Part shown: positions 30,346 through 40,600 of the stretch, in pieces
How positions within the stretch are numbered: the stretch's first letter is position 1
Layout of the letters: every line of letters begins with the position of its first letter
Assembly (NCBI GenBank): GCA_014607495.2
Contig: CP053148.1
Coordinates: 15,128,001-15,192,000 of the forward strand
Length of the DNA: 64,000 nucleotides
Source of the DNA: Carposina sasakii
Taxonomy: Eukaryota; Arthropoda; Insecta; Lepidoptera; Carposinidae
Direction of reading: 5' to 3'
The notes under the pieces: generated by a model
Seen by the model: the letters and a program-made list of their open reading frames with translations, nothing else
Databases searched by the model: none
What the model was told of the DNA's origin: nothing
Position numbers and translations under genes: made by a program

Positions 30346-30934
30346 CCCACCGTTCTGAAAAATGTTCGCCACCACTACTTTTAACCGCTGCCATAGTTTT
30401 CTTGCTTTATCAGCCGATAACTTGAAGCTGTTGTAAATTGAACTATGTCGTCTTCGGTTTTGACCTGGCAGGGTTTGCTACAAATAAAAATGATAGATGA
30501 TACATACCTACATAGGCTGTTAAACACAATACCACTCCTTTGCATCGCGCAGTCGGGTAATAAAAATGTACATCTGGGGGTATACCCGGTATCTTTCCTA
30601 CGGATGATCAGGACATAATCGCTGCGCTGTTGGGAAGTTAAATAGAGACAACCTGACGGAGCAGGTTGACTTCGACTAGCCGCTAAGCAAGTTCTCTGCC
30701 CTGCCTGTGCGTTCGTAGCCAAGTTATCCGTATGCTCGTTCTTTGTGACCGCTCCATAATCAGAATCAATGTACCTATCTATACAGTATAATGCCTAACA
30801 GTCTCCAAAAATTGTGTAACAAGAGGTCTTCTTTAGCACTGTAACAACATTGTGACGCCGAAGGTATTGTCTGGATGTAATTATGAATAAAATCAGGTAT
30901 TTCAATAATTTGAGTGGTTTCTTTAGTTTTTCTA
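30346..30934. other. Intergenic, nothing recognised
   Basis: A 113-codon minus-strand frame (30722-30381) lacks splice or homology support and is not called. Confidence 0.4.
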
Positions 30935-31350
30935 AGGGCCGAACCACATCAGAATGGCAGCGGCCGGCAGCAACGCGGCGAGCACTTTCAGTGTCAAATA
31001 ATTTTAAACTTTATTTACATACTTAGGTACAACTACTGGTATCGCTTGGTAACTTCGAAAACTTCGCGGTGACGCGAGCGGCCGCGCGACCACCCGCGTC
31101 TGTCGGCGGAATATGCTCACGGCTGCCCGAGGCCGCACGCGGTGCCGCGAGTCCGCGGGCGTAGCCGCGCGACCATTTCGATATTTTCAAGCTGGTGAAG
31201 AGGACTAGGCGTGTAGGCTCGGGACGCGGCGAGCGGCTATAAGCGGCCGCCGGTGGCGCCTCGAGCATGTGGCCGCGGCCGGCTCTGCCGGCCTCCTCGC
31301 GCCACTGCCAGCCGCTGCCGGCCGTTGCCATTCCGGTGTGGTTCGACCCT
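30935..31350. repeat. GC-rich MITE with AGGGCCGAACCACA ends
   Basis: The 416-base element has inverted ends of about 37 bases: AGGGCCGAACCACATCAGAA plus TGGCAGCGGCCGGCAGC, and on the right GCCGCTGCCGGCCGTTGCCA plus TTCCGGTGTGGTTCGACCCT. Interior is over 60% GC, unlike the flanks. The long minus-strand frame inside follows from GC content and is not a gene. Confidence 0.75.
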
Positions 31351-31925
31351 AAACGGTCGAACAAAATAATACATACGCTGTATATATTGTAGTTAGTTGT
31401 TCTAAGCGCACACATCAGCGGCGCCTCATTTTTTTTATTTCTCTTGCTGTCTTGTTAATTTCGTATACTAACTTTTAATTAATAAATCCAATTGTTTTCA
31501 AGTTTATTTAGTTGGTTTTTTATTTATGATTTTTATTTAACTTGTTATTTAAGTACTTCATACCTACTTTTTTCTCGTTAGATAGTATAGCCATAGTTTA
31601 GTAGGTAGTACTACAAAGTTTCCTGATTACACCACACACAGGTCTTCCAGCACCCTGCAAAGTAGGTACAGGTACAGACGGGTACAGCCATAGGACACAA
31701 GGCACAGTCCCAGCCCCCAGCCCACGTACCTACTCGTACATCCATGGTACATCCCTCAGATATCCCATGTACCTACATCCCTATAATAAGTTGTCACCAT
31801 AATGGCATTTCATGTCACTTTCTTTGACTCGCAGAATATTACGAATATTATATATACTTTGTTTTGACTTTCTGGCTGTTATTCTTCTGCACATTTTTTT
31901 CATAATTTTTTAGATTGATTTTATA
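31351..31925. other. Upstream region of the CAP gene
   Basis: AT-rich with CCCAGCCCCCAGCCCACGTA-like C-rich bits near 31710. A TATATATA-like stretch at about 31848-31856 lies roughly 70 bases before the ATG and could act as a TATA box. Confidence 0.35.
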
Positions 31926-32954
31926 ATGAAAGTTAAGTTTATTTTGACCAATTTTATGATAGGGACAGTAATTTGTGCAATTTATAATGATGTTGACTAC
32001 TGTTCCCACCCTGACTGTTCGCTCAAGAACCAGCACACTATGTGCGTCGCCACCGACAAGCAGAGCCCGCGTCTATACGCCTCCGGGATGACCACGTGGA
32101 TGCGGTATCAGATTCTGCTGCTACACAATCGACATCGAGACAACATAGCCATGGGCTTGGAGCCAGGACAGCCGCCTGCTACCAACATGCGCAAAATGTA
32201 CTGGGACTACGAACTAGAGAAAATGGCTGATACGTGGGCTCGGCAATGCCAGAAAAGGCACGACGAATGCCGCAATACAATCCGGTTTAATGTGTTACAG
32301 AATATGGACGTGCGGCCTGTTCTGTCCAGGGTGACGGAGGCGCAGCTCCTGTCTGACGCCGTGGGGGCGTGGTTCTCCGGGTCTCGAGTCCTCCCGCCGG
32401 ACCACGTGGGCTCGTTCCGCCTCAGTAACTGCAGCGCTCCGGGGGGATGCAACAGCCACTGGTATTCTGCAGCAGCCTGGGCGTCCACTTGGCGAATAGG
32501 TTGTTCTCAATCACTCTGCACTACTAGGAAGAAGTCATGCATTCTCTTCCGGAAACGCAGGACTTCTGGCGGTGAAGATGTACCCCAAAATACATCGATA
32601 ACTACCACTACTACTAGTACTACTGAGAATATAATAAGACGCACAAAATTCATGACGCAGACGACGAAGGTGCGTCTACCCGACATAGCGACTGCTAACG
32701 AATACTCGATGGATTCAAACAAGTCTCCTCTGCATCGCGGCATTTTGGACTCATTGAATATCGGCAAAAAGGAACGTCAAGAACCGATAATTGCGTTTAC
32801 TTTTTGCAATTACGGGCCAGCTGGGAACGTGGAAGGTTTTCCGATATATGAGGCGGGGACCACGTGCGCGAACTGTCCACAGGGCACCAAGTGCGTCGAT
32901 CGCACTCACCGGGCACTTTGCTCCTTCGCTGGAGATCCGGATACTAAAACCTAG
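31926..32954 (+). CDS. Secreted CAP-superfamily protein (antigen-5/CRISP-like), intronless
   Basis: 342 residues in one exon. Residues 1-18 look like a signal peptide. A Cys-containing N-terminal strip (YCSHPDCSLKNQHTMC, 25-40) precedes the CAP domain: LLHNRHRD (65-72), MYWDYELEKMADTWARQCQ (91-109), HDECR (112-116), RFNVLQN (120-126, the family's RFxVGQN), HWYSAAAW (178-185, in place of HxTQxVW) and RIGC (190-193). The C-terminal CNYGPAGN (294-301) and four Cys follow. About 90 residues rich in Thr and Lys (199-287) separate HWYSAAAW from CNYGPAGN, where relatives have about 20-25. The GEN motif is changed. The family includes insect venom-allergen-5-like secreted proteins; the role of this member is unknown. 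A possible AATAAA lies at about 33122. Confidence 0.85.
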   Translation: MKVKFILTNFMIGTVICAIYNDVDYCSHPDCSLKNQHTMCVATDKQSPRLYASGMTTWMRYQILLLHNRHRDNIAMGLEPGQPPATNMRKMYWDYELEKMADTWARQCQKRHDECRNTIRFNVLQNMDVRPVLSRVTEAQLLSDAVGAWFSGSRVLPPDHVGSFRLSNCSAPGGCNSHWYSAAAWASTWRIGCSQSLCTTRKKSCILFRKRRTSGGEDVPQNTSITTTTTSTTENIIRRTKFMTQTTKVRLPDIATANEYSMDSNKSPLHRGILDSLNIGKKERQEPIIAFTFCNYGPAGNVEGFPIYEAGTTCANCPQGTKCVDRTHRALCSFAGDPDTKT

Positions 32955-34571
32955 AACAGTAATAACTATTTTGTATTTTTATTTTAATAATTTGTTAAAG
33001 CCTTACTTTCTTAAACCTTGTTTTATTTACAATTAATGAGCGCCCGCAACTCCGTCCTCATAAATCTATGGTCCTCGTAGACTGCAGTTTCGGAGCCTAT
33101 TTGCTGCAAACAAGCAGCCAAAATAAACACTTATGTTAATAAACATTTTAATGTTATGTGATGCCCTGTGTTGATGCCCAACACAGTACTGTACTCGTAT
33201 GTATATTCCCGAAAACTGCATCCAAATCGGTTTAACCGTTTTAGAGACTAGCGTGCACAAAAGCGTTATCGATCAGTTACAGTTTTATGCTTCTATACTT
33301 ATGTTTAAAGATGTTATATATCTGCAGCGAATAGGCTCTTTGGCTTCGGCTTTAGTTTTTAGAACTAATTTTAATCCTGAAGATGCCACGGTTGTTGGTG
33401 AAACATCTTTGGTGTTATTACTGGTTAATACAAAAGAGCGCCTAAAGTTAGACTTGATTGTTTAGCTTAAAATATGTTTAAATAATTCTTTTGTAAAAAC
33501 ATGGATTATGTCGATTAACATTATTAATTGATATTTTCAGATTAGTAGGTATGTATATTTGCATGCTAGGTGCTTAGATCTGGTGCTTCTCGTTGCAACT
33601 GTAATGGTTTTGTGTTCGTGATCATAAGTCGGCAGATCCTAAGGTCAGCGGAGGGTGTAGGGCCCGGTGGTGGTTGTGAAATGAAAGACGTTCCGTTTTC
33701 ATAGAACTTTGTATTGGTATAGGTGTCCAATAAAAATGGAGTAAGGATGAAAACTAGTTGGTAAACTACAGAGAGTTCTGTAATTTAACACAATAAATAA
33801 TTGTTTCTATGAAAAAGTGGTCTTAGGTAGCAGTTGTGCTGGAACTGAAACGTGCCTTCCTTTGATCCGATGTACTTAAGTCTTATTAATTTTATGCATT
33901 CGTTTATAGTTTCCAACATAGCGAAAATAAGGGTGGAAGCGGACCTTCGCGTCCATACAGACGGTAAGCCCTAAAGCACAGAACCTTATAATAAAGATTT
34001 CGCTCCGAGCGGAGCGAAGACCTATCATTAATCTAAGCACAGAACACTATATACTCTCCCTAAAGAGAGTAAGTATATTCTTTGGCCCTAACGCAAAATT
34101 GCCACAGAATATATATGTAACTACTTCGTACAAAATTGCAATAGCGAGCTTGCTTTAGCCATCGCATATTATGCCCGAATAACGGGATAGGAAAGGAAGA
34201 TGCCTTGCTATATTTACTTATCTGTATAAATCAGTGCCCTTTATGACAACTGCATGTTGCAACTGCAAATCGGTACCTACCGTTAAAGAACACCATTCCC
34301 TGGAGGGTAACTAATGGGATAGCGATACCTGCTGATACTGAGGCCTGCCTGATGCAAACTGATGTTTGCTCAGGATCAGGGCTCTCGATGCTCCTTATAT
34401 TCTTTCTCTGCTATTTTTTTTTATTAAAAAAATTATTTTAAATGACATTCTATTTTCTACTGACACTGACAATTTCAATTTCGATAAACATTTTGAATTT
34501 TACAGATTTTATTTTCAGATTTCTGAAATTCGTATATCAATTGCTTGTAGTATATTAGAATCAAGGTCATC
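32955..34571. other. Intergenic between the CAP gene and the ODAD3-like gene
   Basis: At 33195-33265, TATTCCCGAAAACTGCATCC and AATCGGTTTAACCG resemble the inverted middle of the Helitron at 37497-37822, so this is probably a Helitron fragment. No other gene supported. Confidence 0.45.
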
Positions 34572-34671
34572 ATGTTGTCGGCGGCAAAAGTCCGTATCCA
34601 TGGCATGCAGGATGAGAACTGGGTGATTAAGGATAAGATAAATCAGTACAGGGGACTGATCAAACTATACG
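34572..34671 (+). CDS. ODAD3: ODAD3-like exon 1
   Basis: Starts [17 protein letters not shown] and ends LIKLY plus one base of a split Glu codon at a GTAAGC donor. Residues 1-33. Confidence 0.75.
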
Positions 34672-37600
34672 GTAAGCGTGGAGAAATCTGGAAAACCTTT
34701 CTTTTAAACACCTAGGCACATATCTACCTAAATCTAGTTTAAAGGAATTATATAGTGTAACTAACCGGCCTGCCCAGCGTGGTGACTATGGGCAAAACCC
34801 CCCTGTGGCAGTAGCCTTGTGGCGTGCTCTGGGTGGGGGAGGCCTACACGTCCAGCAGTGGATTGCTAGGCTGAAGACGTAAGACGTAAAGTAGTGAGTG
34901 AGGTTCATTCATATGCTATGATACATACTGTTAAACCTCAAACTCCACTCACCTTAATTAAGAATGTCTGGACTAGGTTCACACGGATTAGGGTACCTAC
35001 TTATTACACGATTTTTCGAAAGCTGTTCACATTATCCCGAGTCCGATAATTTAGCCGAGCCCGGCATTTTTACCGAGCGTTTTGTCACTGAGTACAATTT
35101 TCTTTTGGGGTCCGGTGTAATGTGAACACTCTGTCCGGGGTCCGGTTTCCGGTAGATCTACCGGTCCGGCATAGTGGGAATCAGGGGATACTATTTAATA
35201 CATTTCTGCCTCCAAAAAGCCGTTGTCGTGTCGTGGTCGTGCCGTCTGGCAGAAAAACGCCGATTACCGAGTAATTTGACTTTGGTGTGTGGATGACGTC
35301 ACAAAATAGCGTTTCATATTCGTTTTAACAATTTGGAGAACATATTAAAAAAGTCCTTTTTTAATTGAATTGTAAATATTAAAATAAACTTGGTGTCTCG
35401 TTTACTTTATACAATATCCATCATATGCATGCATTTTCACTTTACATGATATATGTTTATATACCCTATTGTCCGGATCGGGGGCGGTCTATTTGGTAGA
35501 AACTTGATACTCCGAAACCTATTTGGGATAACTGACTTCGCAGAAACTTCTTTAGTCGATCATTTATTAGGCATAAAAAATATTTGACATAAATATTTTT
35601 AGGTATAATGTGCTTATGACCGAATTTAGAATGGCATACATTTAAGATAGTAGAATTTTTATTGGCATATTTACCTTTGGCATAGTTATAATTTTGTATA
35701 ATATCATTTAGCATAACGTTCATTTAGAGTACAGATTATTTGGCATAATTTAACTAGGCATACTATGAAGATCATAGAATTTCAATTAGAATAATATAGA
35801 TTGGGTTACTTTCTTCTTTAAAAATGCGTAGGTTAGGTTAGGTTAGAACTGTGACCTCTTATGCACGAGCCGAGCGAGCGAAGCGAGCGTGCCGCGGCAG
35901 CGGCCGGCGAGTGCCAGAAACGAACATGCTCTCATGGGCAAGGATATAAAAACCAAATAATTATCATTAAATCAACTTTTATTTATTACAATTATTAGAA
36001 AAAAAAACAATTAAATTAATCAGAAAATAAAATTATACTAATCTTATATTAGCTCCTATTGCTTTAAGGTACCCACATTCTGTGTAATCAGACGAAATGA
36101 TGGTTCTACTTTTAAATAGTTATGGATAAGAAATATATGCCAAAAGATGAATCTGGTTTTGAACTTTCTGCGATGTGATGATTATACATTGTGATTATTA
36201 TGGATACCAAAATTATGCGTACAGATAATTCTGACTTACAGAAATATGGGTTTCAATGTATGCTAAATGAGTTAATGCCAAACGATATTCTGCGAAAAGA
36301 GGTTTATGCTATTAGTTGTTATGCAATATAAAATTATTACTTAAAAAGTTCTACTATAATAGGTATACCCGTCCGGATCGGTTTCAGCGGTATACGTCTA
36401 ACCAAAAAAAAATGGAGCGTACAACATGCATAGAACCATTTACACGTCACCTGTACTGCAAAAAAATGTATACCTACCCATGAATGGCTCTATGAACGTT
36501 GTATGCGCTGCGCCACTGCAAAAATCGTGCAGGACAATACTGTGTGAACCTAGTCAAATATGTACCTATATATCATTGTGCTGTAGCAGTGATATCAGAG
36601 GCATTCGTTAAAAAGTTTACCAAACGCGTACGTACATATGTGTATCTAGCCCATAGAGGCAAAAATAGGGCAGAAGTTATTAAATTCACCTGTTATCTCA
36701 CGTGGCAAAGGATAAATCTACCGTCGCTTTTCGGGGACAAACGTCGTTGTTATAGGTGGAAGATGCACGCCGATGGACAACTAGAGTTTATGTTAATGTT
36801 GGGTGCAAAAGTACACTACATAAGACCTTAGGGATCTTAGTGTGGGACTAGGTCAATGTGTTGTGAAATGTGGGAATATTTATTTATTTAATTCCGCACC
36901 AGAACGCGATCGCAAGATCCATGAGGGCGACTTGGCGAAGCAGAAGCGTCGATACTCTCGCGACATTCGGCAACTGCGCAAAGACATCGCCACCAAGCGA
37001 GAGGAGCTTGGTGTGGCCGTGTATGGCGATAAGCAGTTCCTGAGAAATGCCTTTCAGGAGCATAAGCGGTTGCAGCTCACTTACATGAACAGTCAGGCGG
37101 ATGTGAGTTGTGTTGAAATCTTACGTAGCATAGGTAGGTACAGTAGGTATGTACTCGTAACAGCACAGTTTCCATTTCATGCATATAATTTACACACAAC
37201 AAGGCAATCAGTTATCTTACAATTATTATATACGAAGAAAGAATTTATAATTAATGTTTATTATATTTAAGATTAATCACTAATTTAAAGGCTGTTTTAT
37301 TTCAAAGATGTTAATTAACTTTGAGTCGAATAGCCTCCGGATGATTTGTTAATTCAAAGAAATTCGTATACTTGAATTAGTTACGTATTTACTTAAAAAA
37401 CTGACTTAAAAAAAATTACCGACTTCAAAAATACAAACTACAAAAACTTTAACTAAAAAGCGATAAATAACGTATGCAACAAATTTATCTACTTAATCTA
37501 TACATATAATAAAAATGTAACGGGTCGCAGTCTGTACATGGAAGATATATGAGAAAAAAAAAATTTTAAGGAGACCTTTATCAACGCAATAGTACCCAAA

Positions 37601-40600
37601 ACAATGATTTTTTGAATTTTTATCTGTTTGTCTGTGCGTTTGTGCACGCTAATCTCAGAAACGGCTGAACCGATTTCGATGCAGTTTTCAGGAATATATT
37701 GTGACAAGTCCCACTTAACATATAGGCTACTTTTTATCGCGGGAAAATGTTTTTATCCCGGATAATTTCGACATTTTGTTTTTTCTGTAGTCCACGCGGA
37801 CGGCGTCGTGGGCGTCCACTAGTACATATTAAATATCTAAAATTATTTAAATATTTACAACTTAATACCTAATACTTTAACAAAGTCATCTTTAACTATT
37901 TAAATATTTATAATCATCACTTATTTTTTGGAGTCGGTGCCAGCCTAGGTAACGTAGTCTGTTGTGTAGATGGACGCGCGCGGCTGGCAAAGCCAAACAC
38001 ACGGCAAAATACAATACGGTGTAGTAGGCAGGACACGCGGTAATGCAATTTCCTATTCTTGGTTCTACTATGAATTTTAGTGTCGGTCAGTTTTCTTAAT
38101 AACATTTATTTATAAAATTATTAATAAAGAAATTCCTCACCCGGGTGGGAATCGAACCCACGACCTCTGCTTTCCGCGTGTCAGTGCTCTAACCACTGAG
38201 CCACCGGGTCAATTACTCGGATGACGAATTTTACCATCTCTTTTCTAAATTACATATTGGCAACGTTATTTTTCATCCCGATAGCTATACACTAGCCAAA
38301 TCTCGGCAAACAAAGCTGAATCCCTCAGCACAATGTTTAAAGATGAAACGATCAACCATATCCTAACGGATTATATTAATGGAGAAGTGTTTTTATAAAT
38401 TTATCTTACTCAAGATATTATATATTAAAAAATTATTAATAAAGAAATGGAAAAAAATCCTCACCCGGGTGGCTTACATTTATTTGTTTGGCTGGCACCG
38501 ACTCCAAAAAATAAGTGATAATTATAAATATTTAAATAGTTAAAGATGACTTTGTTAAAGTATTAGGTATTAAGTTGTAAATATTTAAATAATTTTAGGT
38601 ATTTTATATGTATTAAGTAGATAAATTTGTTACATACGTTATTTATCGCTTTTTAGTTAAAGTTTTTGTAGTTTGTGTTTTTGAAGTCGGTTAATTTTTT
38701 TAAAGTCAGTTTATTTCTCGATTTTTAGTTGTGTTAATGCGTTGTGAACTTAAATAGATGCTAGTTTATATACTTAAAGGTTTCATAGTTACCATCTCAG
38801 GATACCTACCCGTATAAGTATCACGTTAGTCCTACATAGTATAGTGTATAGTTCCTGTATAGTTCCATCGATTAATTGCAGTACTGTCCCCTAACTCCTA
38901 ATCGTTAAGGAGTTCTGTAGCTTCATCATTAGCACAGCAGTATCAGATGTTGATTCAAGTAACACGTCAGCCCTACATACTACTAAATAGTTTTCATCTA
39001 CCAATTGCAGTACTGTCTCCCAACTCCTAACCGTTAAGGAAATCTGTAGCTTCATCATCAGCACAGCAGCATCAAATGTTGATTCAAGTAACACGTTAGT
39101 CCTACATACTACTAAATAGTTTCCATCGACCAATTGCAGTACCTACTGTCTCCCAACTCCTAACCGTTAAGGAGTTCTGTAGCTTCATCATCAGCACAGC
39201 AGTATCAGATGTTGACACCCTGAAGCATATACTTGAGTAAGACATGATTACGTAAAAAAAGCACCATACGAGCATACAATTTCCGGTGTTTACCCTAGAT
39301 TTCTCCTGGATCCCATCATCAGATCCTGACCTTGTGAAAATGGGACTACCTCAGAAATGAACTCAAACCAACAAAAAAAAAAAAATTTGAAATCCGTCTA
39401 TAATTGCCGGAAATATCGGTGAACATACATTAAAAAAAATATTATACATACAGACGAATTGAGAACCTCCTCCTTTTTTTGAAGTCGGTTAAAAATACAC
39501 CTACTCATGCTCTTAAAGCTTTCATTTAAGTATTTAGTATTTTTTGTAAGGTGCCTATCAAATCAACGACGATATGTGATTGAGAGACGACGAGTGTGCG
39601 GATATGAAGAGTGAGGAACAGTGAGGGTAATGAAATGAATTGATAATTTACTTAAAACATGGTAGGTACTATGTCCATGAATGAATATTAAATATTAATT
39701 TTATAACATACCTACTAGTGGACGCCTGCGACTTCGTCCGCGTGGACTGCAGAAAAAACAATGTCGAAATTATCCAGCATAATAATATTTTCTCGGGATA
39801 AAAAGTAGCCTAGTCCAGGGTGTCAGCTAACTCCATACCAAATTTTATTAAAATCGCTCCAGCCATTTTCACGTGAAACAGTAACACACACACATCCATC
39901 CATCCATCCATCCATACTTACAAACTTTCGCATTTATAATATCAGTAGGATTTTATCTACACGAGGTTCCTAGAAGAGACCCAAGAAAATACTGTTTCAG
40001 ATTGTTTTATTTCATTATTGTTAGGGTTTATTGTTATCTGATTGAGCGCGGCAGTTGCCTCGCGAAGGTGCTCGCTCTGGAGACCCGCCCATTAAAAAAT
40101 AAGTTCATCACCTTAGCTAGTGTATCAAAAGCTTAGTTCAATAGTTATAGCCGGAAATGGATAGGAGGGGATGGTGGTAGTCGCGCCCCTCGAGATTCTA
40201 ATGAATAGTACACGGAACACCTAATTGATTTCATCGCTAACCTGGGGCGCGGTCACACTTTAAACCAGTGAACGCTGTTCATTCTCGAATATTTCGTCCT
40301 ATTTATTATATGGCTGAAAAGAATTACGGTGTTTTGGATTCATAAACCAAAAAGTACATGTATTTCGCAGATGATAATTATATCGTAGTTACATATTTAG
40401 AATACGCGACAATATCCGATGGCTATTTAAACTAAGTGCGCAGTATCTGGATGTTTTTAGCTAAGTAATTCCTGTTTCCTCTTAAACAGTTACACAGATA
40501 ATAGGAAAGTAACATGTCATATGTACATGCATGTAAAATGTATCAGTAAAGATAAAGGAGCAACTCCTTAGTTTAGTTTAAAAATAATAATAAATTTTTC

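Larger units (their letters stand above)
37397..39492. repeat. CCGACTTCAAA-bounded repeat (type D), copy 1
   Basis: The limits are ACTGACTTAAAAAAAATTAC plus CGACTTC on the left and GAAGTCGGTTAAAAATAC on the right. The order inside is: a large palindrome (arms about 185 bases, right arm 38480-38715), a three-unit 129-bp minisatellite (38860-39215), and a 3' part ending ATACAGACGAATTGAGAACC plus TCCTCC. A Helitron (37497-37822) and a tRNA-like repeat (38126-38460) are inserted in it. Copy 2 is 58683-61073. Confidence 0.7.

Noticed and set aside
31023..31415. 130-codon minus-strand open frame
   Set aside because: It lies inside a GC-rich MITE with inverted ends; few stops are expected at that GC content and the peptide resembles no family.
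33199..33465. 88-codon plus-strand frame after the CAP gene
   Set aside because: Its start overlaps a Helitron fragment and the rest has no family resemblance.
35829..35846. Interstitial telomere repeat (TTAGG)
   Set aside because: Only about three units; it belongs to the shared core of a dispersed repeat, so it is not evidence of a telomere fusion.
38143..38212. tRNA gene on the minus strand
   Set aside because: A and B boxes are good, but the anticodon stem does not pair, the acceptor stem has a mismatch, and the flanks recur with a second copy at 42118-42305. It is repeat-derived.
38860..39215. CRISPR-like array
   Set aside because: Direct tandem units without unique spacers, in an animal genome; it is a minisatellite.
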